This document shows positions 1 through 11,255 of a DNA stretch of 64,000 nucleotides, piece by piece (within the stretch, counting starts at the first letter, position 1; each line of letters starts with the position of its first letter). The stretch spans positions 42,708,329-42,772,328 of the forward strand of contig OX578282.1 of NCBI GenBank assembly GCA_951217055.1, read 5' to 3'. This DNA comes from Gerris lacustris (Eukaryota > Arthropoda > Insecta > Hemiptera > Gerridae). Under the pieces are notes generated by a model. That model worked only from the letters and a program-made list of their open reading frames with translations. It made no database searches and was not told the origin of the DNA. The translations under genes and the position numbers were made by a program.

Positions 1-192
1 TAAGATCTTAATTTCCTTTTGACCAGTCCTAGCTGTGCAATTGAGCAGCAGCTCTTCTATAGGGACTTCAAGTGCATTCTCTTTAGATAATTTTTCTGCA
101 GCTAGGTAACCATTACGTGAGGCAAAGTGAACCAAGAGTTTAAGCCACAGGGGAGCGTGGCAAGGCATTTTGATCATGGGCACGAGGCAATG
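1..192 (-). CDS. Partial open frame running off the left edge, weakly ankyrin-like
   Basis: On the minus strand a frame stays open for 64 codons, from just after a TGA (193-195) to the first base of the window. In-frame Met codons lie at 175-177 and 166-168. The translation contains FASRNGYLAAEKL and, 30 residues later, TARTGQKEIKIL. Both resemble the helix-turn-helix core of ankyrin repeats (A-x-x-G-x-x-x-x-x-x-x-L), although the spacing is 30 rather than 33 residues and the TPLH turn motif is missing. A pyrimidine-containing tract ending in AG lies at 197-198, but the stop codon falls just inside that acceptor in this frame. The segment could therefore be a first exon, an exon read in another frame, or a decayed gene fragment. 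Codon use looks more protein-like than the surrounding AT-rich DNA. The ankyrin assignment is inference from two motifs only. Confidence 0.3.
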
Positions 193-1143
193 TCAACTTC
201 GATTAGAAAATCGAACAATTTAATTATACACTATAATACATGTATGTCCATGTAACATTGACATACTCATCAGAAATGCAAAACGAAAGGAAAAGTAGGT
301 CATCAAAGATAATCAACTTGTCCAATAAAATCTTATCATTTTTTTTTTTTCTTTAATTTATTATCGTTACATAATTCAGAAAATATTTCATATATTTAAA
401 AACACATTCCAATGCAGAATTATGACTTGGATAAAAATTGAAAGTTTTGTATTTCTTGACTTAATAAGGACAGCTGTGAAATACCGGTGACAGTCCTGCC
501 AACTTAAACTAAACATTTCAAAAAATCTGTTTCTACGTAAAGCCTTCTGTTGTAACTCAAAAAAATAATAAGATTACCAAAATAATAATCTTCAACCGTC
601 TCCTTAGCAGAATGAACTTCTTCAAAAATGAAGAAATATTGTGAAATATGAGCGAAGAAGACGCATATTTTCTATTCCATAAACGAGAAGAACTCTTTGT
701 GAAATTAGGAACTCTGCCAGAAGACCTACTAACCTCACAACCTGGCATAACATTATCAGGATTATGAACTAACAATTATAATAAAAGAAATATAATTTGT
801 TGTTTCAGAAGAGAAAAATGTATTTTTTTTTGGCGTAATGTCTATGATCATCATGATGTGACAATAAATATAGAAAAATAACTAAACAAAAGAATTTAGA
901 TGTTCGTCTGGTTTCTAACTTGTATATATTATACTAATATTAAATATGAACAAATATAATATCAAAACGTAATAACAATGGTAGGTTACAAAATGTAACA
1001 GCAAAAACACATAAAGGAGATTTCAATTAAAAATAAGAAAATAGATAAATAAATAAAAATAAAGGCAATCTGCAGCCTCTAGAAAGACAAAACACCCATA
1101 TTCGTCGGAAAAAACAATTCACCAACTTGTTTAGATATGATTT
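193..1143. other. AT-rich stretch, no supported gene
   Basis: No splice-bounded or family-recognisable coding segment was seen. A 72-codon minus-strand frame at 557-775 is Ser/Arg-rich in the middle and ends in an Ile/Leu run. I do not recognise it and consider it most likely a chance frame. Confidence 0.4.
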
Positions 1144-1560
1144 GCTTTCGAGCTTACCGAAGGTAAGCACATACATCGAAGCCATGTCATCGTTCTCAAG
1201 AAAAAACATTTGTTGTGTTTCCGAATTTAAAAATTATAAAACAGAAATCCGTTTCAGACATCAGGGAACATATTTGCATGGTCCCGAGTAGATCTGTTGG
1301 AGTGTTGATCAATATCATTGCGCAAACTAAAAACACTATACCCTTTCGATTTTAATAAAATTTAGATGGTAGGTCATATTAGTCCATATTGTCGAACCCA
1401 TATAAGTTTAAATCTTCTGAGCCTATTATCTTCTCTTCCTCATGCACACAAGCCTACATTTAATTTCATCTATATCTAATAGTACTCATCTGAATTTTCA
1501 GAAATTTGGATGGTATGTCGTACGTAGCCTACAGTTGGTCCCATATTAATTTCAACCATT
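1144..1560 (+). repeat. Family A inverted-repeat element, left half
   Basis: It begins with the hairpin-like terminus GCTTTCGAGCTTACCGAAGG and continues with the motif CAGAAATCCGTTTCAGACAT, which also occurs at 47158 and 48941. The downstream part matches other copies in phrases such as 'gtcccatattaatttcaa'. No clear right terminus is present. Confidence 0.6.
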
Positions 1561-1814
1561 TTTGTCGCTGCAATCCTACAATTGACAACCTAAGTTTTTC
1601 ATGGTGACTTAAATTAAAATACTATCTGCATAAGATAATAGGTTCTTTTGACTATAAAAAAACCGGACAAATTAGTAGTCTTGAATACCACTTTTTAGGA
1701 TGAGGAATCATCTTTATAATAATTAAATTTGATATATTTTTAAGAATAAAATAAAAAAAATATTTTGTGCTCATTTATTAAAGAGCACGGTTATTAAGTG
1801 AATTGTGAAATAGT

Positions 1815-1925
1815 CTGTTAATTAGTGTGGCACATAGCTTCCTCATATCCTATTATCGGATGAATAGTCTCATGGAATTTAAGGTACGAATATTAAACCT
1901 GTCTCGATTCCCAGTGACATCGCTT
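1815..1925 (+). repeat. Family A-associated fragment joined to a tRNA-like tail
   Basis: The segment TTAGTGTGGCACATAGCTTC is the reverse complement of a motif at about 47890, and a diverged form lies at about 56350. It is followed by a degenerate T-arm-like sequence, CCTGTCTCGATTCCCAGTG, that nearly repeats at about 6175-6195. The latter resembles a box B of a tRNA-derived SINE. Confidence 0.4.
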
Positions 1926-3559
1926 AGTTCTATTCAATATAAGTTATTCCACATCGATAATTAGTCTACTGTTCGCACATTGCTTTCCTCTTCCACGTTC
2001 ACACAACTTATTTATTTTATTAACTCCTATATCTTTAGGATAACTCATCCGATTTTGAAAGTATCCACGCATATTTGATATTGCATAAATATTACATTTC
2101 CATTGGGATCTAAATCGCATGTTAACATTCTTCCCATAAGTGGTAGGGTGAAGAAGTGTTGTGCTACACTATTTGGCCAATATAATGTCAGTATTTTCTT
2201 TGAAAACATTGAGTAATTAAGAATCTAAGATCAACCTCCTATTTTTTTTATTCTGAATACGTGAGTCGAACGAAAGTAGTATTTTCTTTCCAGGTCCAGA
2301 GTGTCCAGTTTCCATTAGCACGAATCAAACAATGCTGCCAAAATTTTACAATAATTTCCATGTAATTTTTTTGGCTAGGAATGTTCCGTTTTATGTTCAG
2401 TTAAGCTATTAGGACCAACAAACTGAACATGCTTTATTGTTTGTTGTTGGTTTCGAGATCATAATCACATTTTAATATTATAATAATTTATTCTATATAC
2501 ATTATATCTATATCCTGTTACAGGAAAAACAAAAACATAAAAGAAACCAGTCAGTTATTATTCTTCTCTCGAAACCCAGAAAATCTTTATTGCTCACTCA
2601 GATCGGTTATATAACAATACTTGTGCACTTAAAAAGTCATCGTTACCCGGATTACTTCATAAAACTTAATACCTACTTATTATGTTGTAATTCTTTTCTT
2701 GTCCTATAAAAAAATAAAAATCAATGTTCTTATTAGACCAGGTCAGGTTCAGTTTAAAAACAAGGAATAGAACCCCATTTTTATAATACATATATAAGAG
2801 AAAGGATTCACGACTCTTTATTTAGAATCTTTTTCCATTAAAAACAAAAATGAAGAAGATAGCATATAGAATTTAATGTCAATAAAATTTATGGCTGAAT
2901 GTTAAGAAATTATAATCGTGCAAAACAAAAATGTTGTCATAAACTGGTATTTCACTCACTCGAATAAAGAAATTTATGACGACTAGTTTAATATTGTAGC
3001 TCGATTAATGTTCTTAAATGCTTTATATGTGTATTTTTAGGGATATTTTGTGTTTCTTATTAAAAATATGTTGGCTAACACGTCAGGTTATAAAAAAAAA
3101 CTAAAAAATCCAGAAGTCCTTTTTCAGACAACATTTATAATGTTGAAATTCTTATATTTTAATTTTTAAGTTTCCTCAAATTTAACATTAGGAATTTATT
3201 TTTTTCAATTGGTGCATATTTATATATTTTTTACGGAAGTATCACCTAACCTGATATTTTTTAGGAACACATTAATAAGTTTTTTGGTTGGCAGTTCTTC
3301 TTTAAAAATATTTCTTTATTGTTATCTTATCATTATTAGAGGCTTAATTCCTTGATTTGTTTCTGTATTTGACAAGACAAGCAAGACAACAATATTTAGG
3401 AAAACTATAAAAAGGTTATTTATAGGTTTTATCATTTAAAAATTAAGTGAGGGAAAAATCTTGCTCACTATCGTCGCTTATGGTAGGTTTAATGCGAAGA
3501 GGGATAATTATGTCTAAAAAAATCAACTGCCAAAACATTTTTTAAATTACCAACAAATA
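1926..3559. other. AT-rich stretch, little structure
   Basis: A short family A-like piece occurs near 1985-2080, with an 'actcatccgattttgaaa' phrase shared with about 45205. Otherwise I see no gene, array or inverted repeat. Confidence 0.4.
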
Positions 3560-3660
3560 CGAATTATAATGAATACTCCCACCATTCGGCTTGAACCCGG
3601 ATCTGCTGATTATGACCAACAGCGAGATATGGATATATGCCTCAGAATTTCCCTTAAGAG
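3560..3660 (-). repeat. tRNA-like SINE fragment
   Basis: Reading the minus strand, GGTCATAATCAGCAGATCCG followed by GGTTCAAGCCG resembles the anticodon arm and T arm of a CAT-anticodon tRNA. There is no pairable acceptor stem or D arm, so this is a degenerate tRNA-like sequence, not a gene. Confidence 0.35.
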
Positions 3661-4485
3661 TTGGATTTTTTAACTACCGGATTCTCAAGTTCAATTTCTC
3701 TTAATTTTGTAGTAGAGCTTGAATATTTTATCACTTTATAAAACTGGCTAAGATTGTGGAAGATCCGGTAACTATTCCCAGTGGGGGAGTTATTTTTATA
3801 TTGTTTTTAATGTTATTTGCAATGTTTTTTTATTGTAATATAAACATAATAAATAATAAAATTAAAATGTTAAAAATCGTTGAATATAATAAATCATTGA
3901 TAAAATGGATTTAAAAAAGGGGAAACATCGTTTTTTGTTTATTATAATTATTATTGTAATTCCTAAGAATTATTTTTCTTATTTATTTAAGTATTGGACA
4001 TGTAATTTTGCTGTTAAATGACTTATTATTATTGTTATATACTACGAGTATATATTACACATAATATAATAATTAGTGTTACATTGAACAACGAATTAAA
4101 TGCGAATCAACACGAATAAGCGGATAAAACATGATAAGCGAACCTAGCGGTAATAAAATGAACTACTCACGGAAAATAAACATTTTTAATCATATAACCA
4201 TTTTCAGTTACCACAAAACATTTTATAATTTATATATATATATATTTTTAAATATATATTGAATTGTTTCAATTATTGTTGTCTCGATAAATTTTAATAT
4301 AACTTTATAAATCAATTGTCATTAATAATATAAATTATTTTTAACTAATGTAATTGTCTGCTAAATGTATTCAATATGATGACAATTATATCCATGTATT
4401 TAAAGAAACAAGAAAACTAAAAACCTTTTAGACAACTCTGTATTTGTAATTATTCTAAAACATGTTGTAACATGATAAAACATTC

Positions 4486-4576
4486 TCCCCAGTGGCGCAA
4501 TTGGTTAGCGCACGGTACTTATAGACAGTATTCATGAGCAATGCCGGGGTTGTGAGTTCGAGCCTCACCTGGGGAA
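4486..4576 (+). tRNA. tRNA-Ile(UAU) with intron, copy 1
   Basis: The acceptor stem TCCCCAG pairs perfectly with CTGGGGA, followed by discriminator A. The D arm is GCGC-AATTGGTTA-GCGC. The anticodon stem CGGTA pairs with TGCCG including one G-T pair. The T arm is GTGAG-TTCGAGC-CTCAC. The anticodon TAT is at 4520-4522. A 17-nt intron (4524-4540) sits after position 37, the canonical site, as is usual for eukaryotic tRNA-Ile(UAU). A T5 run at 4583-4587 suits RNA polymerase III termination. CCA is not encoded. The gene decodes the AUA codon. Confidence 0.95.
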
Positions 4577-5029
4577 CATTTATTTTTAACACATACACAT
4601 ACGTTTATGTGTTATGATGGTTAAGCATTCTTAATATGACCAATATAAAAAAGTAAAAACTTACTCTCTCTGCCTTGTCATGTTAGCAATTAGGTGCATA
4701 ATATAGATATTAAGATTGAAGTCTGCCTTGGTTACTCCATGCGGTTAAAAGTAGAACTAAAAATCAGTAATGACATGGAGAAAAACTTTAATATACTTCT
4801 ATTTCTTACTTAATAATTATTTGGTAATGAATTTATCATAATATAACATTAATTTTATGTGTTGTATAAAAATTTCACATTTTTTACTTTTTAATATTCA
4901 GTGATGGATTTAAACATTTTAAGGTCCTATAAATCCAAAAAAAAAGTGGTTTTTAACAAATGTCTATGAGGTTTGCTGTCTTTAGTCTGTGTAAACAGAC
5001 GCATAGAGACTACTTGGTTGTTTTCTATT
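4577..5029. other. AT-rich spacer
   Basis: Contains the T5 terminator of the preceding tRNA at 4583-4587. No further gene or repeat structure was recognised. Confidence 0.4.
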
Positions 5030-5345
5030 ATATTTGGCACACATTATCAGAAATCAAGTCCCGAGGCAATTTGAGAAATTAATTTTATTTCTAAGTTTAG
5101 GGGCACTACTACACTTTAAAATGTCGGAAAATATTTCCTCAAAAGGTTATAACGATTTTGATTAAAATTCTAAAATGTAGTCCATTTAAATAAGTTTCTT
5201 GCCACATAAGACGTTTTCTCAAGAAAAATCCATTTCCTGAGAAAATAGCAATAAATGCAAAGGTTGAGAGGTCGGGTTCAATTCCTCACTGGGGAGGAGA
5301 TATTTTTTATGGTAAATTTGGATGAAATGCTCAATACAAATTTAA
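5030..5345 (+). repeat. Dispersed repeat family B
   Basis: Shares ordered blocks with 56500-57115: a 'gaggc..gagaaattaatt' block, 'ggggcactac', AAAATGTAGTCCATTTAAAT, and a T-arm-like GAGAGGTCGGGTTCAATTCC followed by 'ggtaaatttggat'. A third copy lies inverted at 60260-60640. No coding potential was seen and the class is unknown. Confidence 0.55.
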
Positions 5346-5697
5346 TGTAATCACGATAACTTGATACAACTAACAAATGCAACACTGCACCATGTAATTA
5401 CGCACTTTTATATATATAAATAAATATATTTTCTTTTTTGTATTAGGTACTTTAAAAAATTGTAACTATTTTATTTATTTTATTAATAATAATAATAATC
5501 ATCTAAAAATAAAAATTGTGTTAGTTTGACTGATACAGAGCCTAGCACACATATTCAGCAGTATTGTATCACACTGAATAATTATCTCAAAATTATTTTA
5601 TTAAATAAATATTATATTGATTATTATGAATTTATAAAATATTTATTATTTATTTGATTATTTCACCAACAACATGCAATGGAAGGAAGAAACACAA

Positions 5698-5788
5698 TCC
5701 CCAGTGGCGCAATTGGTTAGCGCACGGTACTTATAGACAGTATCCATGAGCAATGCCGGGGTTGTGAGTTCGAGCCTCACCTGGGGAA
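5698..5788 (+). tRNA. tRNA-Ile(UAU) with intron, copy 2
   Basis: This copy is identical to the one at 4486-4576 except for one T-to-C change inside the intron (tattcat to tatccat). All stems, the TAT anticodon (5732-5734) and the 17-nt intron after position 37 are preserved. A T5 run at 5795-5799 can serve as the Pol III terminator. The mature sequence is unchanged, which argues that both copies are functional or arose by recent duplication. The first bases after the gene also resemble those of copy 1, while the 5' flanks differ. Confidence 0.95.
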
Positions 5789-6127
5789 CATATATTTTTA
5801 GGTTATACATAAATGACTAATTATGTAATATGAACCTGTTAGATTGCATTAATAGTAAAGGTTTGTAAAATTACATTAACGTATTTACAAGAAAATATAA
5901 CTAGATGGCAGGATGAAAATAGGTCATAGCAGTGAACATTGCTATGAAAGTATCACAAATCAATAACAATAACAGTAAAAAATGTTTTTTAACAGTAAAC
6001 ATTTTTTTTATTTGAGCACCCTGTATTAAGAGATGGTATAAAACTAAAAATATTAAACAAATTAATTTATAGCATGTTTTATTTTAAACGAAAAATGTTT
6101 TTTTCCATTAGTATGGCTTTATTGCGT

Positions 6128-6212
6128 CCTAATTACTGGATAAATGGTTACATCGGGATTTAAAGTGCAAGTGTCCGAACCTGTTTCGATTCCCAGTGGG
6201 GTCACATTACTT
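6128..6212 (+). repeat. tRNA-like SINE remnant
   Basis: A T-arm-like CCTGTTTCGATTCCCAGTGG is followed by GGTCACA and a T-rich tail. The sequence upstream ('actggataaatgg', 'atttaa') parallels the remnant near 1860-1925. No complete cloverleaf can be drawn. Confidence 0.35.
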
Positions 6213-6589
6213 TTTTTTAATGTTTAATGTGCACAGATGGTTAAAATGAGATTACATGTACTTTTAACAAATCATACAAATTTTTAAAAAAAATCGGATT
6301 CGTACATTTAACGATTTATGCATTAGGATTTTACAAATCTACACTTACGAAAATTGAATCGTTTATTTGAAGTACCTATTTGTACAATCTACTTGACGAG
6401 GGTAAAAATACGTCAAAATTTGTTGTCTTGCACTCAAAGTGATATTCACATCCAACATGTATCACTCGGATACGCTGAAACGGAGCATCAAATATATTAT
6501 AATATTATATTTTAAATTCTGTCAAAAAAGTTTTGATTTAAAGTATCAATTAATCAAAATTCAACATTTAAATATCGCAAAGTTTAAAA

Positions 6590-6735
6590 TTATCTGGGGC
6601 TATTTTAAGTGAAGAGTATACTTTTTATGATATGGGTGTAAATAAATGTATTTTATGCGCATGTGGAAGAGAAAAAAAATGTTTGGGCGCAGAAGTTAGA
6701 AACTTTTATGGGACCAAATATTTATTAACATTTGT
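6590..6735 (-). repeat. Family A internal fragment
   Basis: Contains GCATGTGGAAGAGAAAAAAA, TGGGCGCAGAAGTT and 'tatgggacca', phrases found in the same order at about 25210-25265 and 27057-27105. No termini are present. Confidence 0.45.
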
Positions 6736-7789
6736 TTATTACTTTGTCTTAACATTTAAATAGACTATTCAGAAGAAAGTATCAAAATCGCGGATAGATC
6801 GGACACAGTAGATTTACCAAAACAAAAATATTCCCATTATTTTAAATAAATAGCTAGAAAATGTATAATATGCATATTCAATCGAATAATAAATAAAAAA
6901 TAAAAAAGAGAGTCTTTTAACAGATAATTCTATTCCAGCATTTGTCTGATTACTTTTTTAAACTGGCTTATTTTTTAACTAACTCTATTTGAGAAATATA
7001 ATGATTGCTCTAAAGTTTAATAATATTTACTATATATTAAGTTGAATGCAACCTACAAACCGATATTGACCCCTATAGTCGGCTATCTATATCAATGGCT
7101 ATTTGTAGCTATTTATATCAATGAACTGAAATTGATACAAAACATGTGGACTAAATTAAATATTATTATATATTAATTATATAAATATATAATACATTTA
7201 CTATTGTGTTTTTAACAGTATAAAAGACTCCTAAAATTGGCCTTACCTTTAGATATTTACTCGTAGCCTTTCTATATTAGCAAGAACTTGGCATTCTTCT
7301 TCAATGTTTCTGTCATCAGAATTGACATTCTGTTTTTTAATTATTCTATAAGAAATACTTGATGATTTTAAAGTTATATAAACGCACTTTCGTGTTGTTT
7401 TCTTTTGTGTCTTTACTGGTTAACATTGCTATTTCATCTTTAATTATTTCCTAGAAACTCTCTAGACCATTAAAACCATTAAAGTTCTGCATTTAATACT
7501 AAAAAGGCTCTTATATCAAAGGAGTGCAGTTTGCTTGAAGCACTTTATATTTTTTCTATTATTGATGCACCATTTTACCTATCATCTTTTTGAGATAATC
7601 TTAATACGACATCTCCGTTGAAATCGTTCAGTGACAACAATAACCTCTATTATAAGATACCGTTGTTTGGTGTCCCTAAATTGACAGTAATGTGTCATTC
7701 TCTTTTTTTAAGTATCCCCTATTAGAAAAGGTGACAACTTAGAGATGCCGACACAAGAAAAAAAAATATACAAAGGATGTCTTAAGTAC
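6736..7789. other. AT-rich stretch, no supported feature
   Basis: No gene, tandem array or inverted repeat was recognised. Confidence 0.35.
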
Positions 7790-8125
7790 AGTGGACAGCG
7801 ACCTTGAAGTATTTTGTTACCGTTTTCTCGTAACGTTCCAGCCTTGACTGGGTCGTCGTCCAGTGGTGGTTTTAACTTCGCCACTTTCTCCCTCTGACCT
7901 GACAGCGTCAGAGGCTCCCCCTCAGAGGAAGGCCTTCAGTGTCGAACGAAAGTAAAAACCCCGGAGACCGTTCTTCGAAGACTTTAATAGCCTTCCTTCT
8001 TCGCCAATGAAACCCTCTTCGGGTGAAACGCCTTCGACCTTGCCATAAGAAGACGCGACACCTTCACTTCAAATAACCGACGACCTTCGCAACTTCACTC
8101 CTCCTACTAATCGAATGTTTTTTCC
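7790..8125. other. GC-richer island of unknown origin
   Basis: Composition jumps sharply relative to both flanks. The plus strand is rich in CTTC/CCTTC motifs. It contains an imperfect hairpin, CTCTGAC...GTCAGAG, near 7892-7914. A good 3' splice-site-like tract, 'ctttctccctctgacctgacag', ends near 7905. All three plus frames stay open for some distance after it, with Ser/Pro-rich translations. I cannot tell an exon from a transposon fragment or a structured non-coding RNA, and no second copy was noticed in the window. Confidence 0.35.
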
Positions 8126-8714
8126 TTCACAAAAACACCGCTGACACTGAAAAGATAAAAAGTACAAACGTACAATGATACACAAGATAATATTTTTACA
8201 ATCTGATAAAACTAAACAAAAATCCAATTGATCTAGAAATAGTCAAAACTGACAGATAAGGTCATTCATTTTACAACAAATTATACTTCTCTTTGTCAAA
8301 GATAATAAATTATGTCACTTTTTTAAAGTCAAACATTGAAGAATGATTCCTTCATTCATTCTTTTATTCATTTTTATTCAAAATTACCTTGAGTAAGATT
8401 CATATTTTAATTTTGTTTGTAAATACGTCATCGATGTTGCCCATTTAATGTTTACTTTCGTTGTATGTATAATGTGTATTTTGTTTCTCTATTTATAAAA
8501 ACTAATTTATTTGAATTTCCTGCGTACAGCAGATTGATGAACCGATTTGTACAGTATGCGGACATAAACTAACTGCATATCATTACTGCGTGGCTGCCAA
8601 CAACTTAATGATGTATCCGAAAATTTGACATTTTACAACATGATACAAATTATATCAAAAAAATGTTTAACCTCAAACAAGAGATAAGCTTACGCAATGA
8701 AATTTGGTTATATG

Positions 8715-8982
8715 TATATCGATGGTGTTGCGCCAAAAGGGCCAATCTGAAAAAATCCACAAGGGCCAATCTGCAACTAATATCACGTTTGTTTTTTTTT
8801 ATTTATAATTAATAAAATAAATTTGGTTAATTTGACTTATTAATTAGGTATCCAAGTATATTTTAAATGAATAAAAATATAAATAAGGCATTCAAATATT
8901 AATTTTTCATTATAGCTTTTCAAGTTTTAGAATTCAAATATAAAATGCAGATTGGCCCTTTTGGCGCAACACCATCGATATA
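8715..8982. mobile_element. MITE with 35-bp perfect terminal inverted repeats
   Basis: The left arm 8715-8749 begins TATATCGATGGTGTTGCGCC. It is the exact reverse complement of the right arm 8948-8982. A subterminal direct repeat (AGGGCCAATCTG) recurs at about 8763. The interior is AT-rich without a coding frame. Perfect arms suggest a recent insertion or sequence constraint. A target duplication could not be fixed. Confidence 0.8.
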
Positions 8983-9929
8983 TACTAGTGATGTGGCCCA
9001 TAAAAAAAATCAAACAACGAAACATTTTTTGAGGAAAACTTACAAATTCTTAATCTACCAGAAAAGAGCTTGTAGTTGTAGCTGGTAAGTAAAGTTAACC
9101 GGTTAGTAGTAAGTTTAGTCGTCCATCTATGAAGTGTTAAATTTCCAAAAACTAGAAGTTAGGCACAAATGCTGATATAATTTGTTCATATCGGTCTATT
9201 TTTACGCCCACCATTTATGGTTAGACAAGCACACAAACAAACAAACTTTATTTGTTGAATACAAACGCTTGTTCAATTAATGTTAAGGCTTGCGTTAAAA
9301 TAAATAAAATATTTATATTTAATCTTTTAATTTGCAAATTTAATTTATATATTGAATTCGAAGTGTTTTACAAGCTTTTATTTAACTTGCAATGTTTGGG
9401 ACAAATCTTGCAACTAAATTTTAAAGGAGGTTATCCTCAAACGATTGAATTAAAATTTTGCAAACACGTTTAGTTTGGATGACAATGCATGGTAAGCTAA
9501 GTGACGTCATTCTAAATCTAATATGTCGGACAGCCCAAGATGGTGGACTAGTTATTTTTTAAGCACGCCCATGATGTGGGTATCAAATAAAAGGGTTTGC
9601 TGAGAGAATACGAAAAAAAGCTTGTCTTAAAAAATGTTTTCTTAATACTAATTTATTTAGTTATAAATGTAGTGTAAATTTTATTGATTCTCTTTTTAGC
9701 TTTTAAAATTCTTTTAAATAATACATAGATGTACTGGGCACAGTCTAACTCTTTAATTAATCGTTCTACATTATAGATTTTAATGTAGTCCATATTTAAA
9801 TGATGTAATTCTTGTGTGGCTTCAAAACACAATAATGTGTAATATTGTAAATATTACACATGTTTACAATATTTAAAACACGTTTTATATTTTACAAATG
9901 TTAAACAAAATTGGCGTAATAAGTTTGGC
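8983..9929. other. AT-rich stretch
   Basis: A 73-codon plus-strand frame at 9252-9473 has no recognisable motif and is probably chance. Nothing else was supported. Confidence 0.35.
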
Positions 9930-10072
<143 letters not shown>

Positions 10073-10561
10073 TGTTTTATTGTTTTACAAGGTGTAAGGT
10101 TTACACACGATTATACAATTTCTTAGGAAAAATATATTGATTACAATTACCAGATTAGTCTTATAGTTTAATTAATCTAGGCGTAATATAGTTAAAAATA
10201 ACAATGTAGTTTTAACCTAAAAAATAAATTACATTAGCTAATCTCTAGCTGTGTAAATTTTATGACTTAATTGTTATAAATTTTTTTTCTTCCACAACTA
10301 ATAACAGTTATTAAATAATAATATTTTGTTTGGTTAACTGATTAAAGTTAACTGCAATTACGTTGGAAAATTGAATAAATATTGTTTTAGATAAAAAGGG
10401 TTAAGATTAGAACGATTTTAAAGTTAATATATAACAAGGCTTATTACTTATGACCATAAAAGATAAAATTTTCTTCCTGCAGTTTGTCAATTTTTGAATG
10501 GTTGAATTGAAGCACTACTGTGATATTGCGACCCCATCTTTAGTCATTCCAAACTGTAGGC

Positions 10562-10902
10562 TAAAGCCTAGTCCACACCAGTAGACACGTTGCGCAACAT
10601 ATTATCTTTATTATGTATAGACGGTCTCATACACCGTCTATAGACATGCTGCGCAACGTGTCTATAGACGTCTTCTGAGACCGTCTATTGTCTAGGTCTA
10701 GCGTCTACACTTGTAGACACGTTGCGCAACATGTCTACCATTTAGAATGGAAAACCATAGTCATGCGATTTTTGGTCTAGCAACGAGACCGTAGGCGCCG
10801 ATTGTCTAGCCCATGTCTAGCTGATGTCTATAGACAAATCGCTAGACATTGTCTCTGAGACCAAAATCGCGCAACATGTCTACTAGTGTGGACAAGGCTT
10901 TA
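10562..10902. mobile_element. MITE with about 35-bp imperfect terminal inverted repeats
   Basis: The left end TAAAGCCTAGTCCACACCAG matches the reverse complement of the right end (TAAAGCCTTGTCCACACTAG). The arms then continue through TAGACACGTTGCGCAAC-type sequence. The interior is full of short direct and inverted copies of TAGAC, GTCTATAGAC, GAGACC and GTTGCGCAACATGTCTA, so it is a highly self-complementary element. There is no coding frame. Confidence 0.8.
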
Positions 10903-11255
10903 AGGTGACAATATAGCGTCGACAAAATTCTGACCATCGTATAATTTTATGAAGATAGTGATATAATAATATACTAAAGAATGCCTTTGATTTCAAATTT
11001 TTCTGAGATTTGTTCATGTATTGCATGTGTAATTTAAATTAGACTAAGAATTATTAAGCGCAGATTGGGACCAATGAGTTCATATATTTAAAAATAACTT
11101 AAGATGATTGTTTTTGTTAATAGCTTTGCGAGTTTACTTTCGATTTACATGAGACTTTTTCCATTCGACTCATCTTTGATAGTTGTTTTTGTTTTTGATA
11201 ATATTTTAAAATTAAAGAAAAAAAAAATCACAGGGAAGTACTTGCGTCCAAGTAC

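Noticed and set aside
557..775. 72-codon minus frame as an upstream exon of the left-edge frame
   Set aside because: Splice signals are weak and the hydrophobic Ile/Leu tail arises from A/T-rich sequence.
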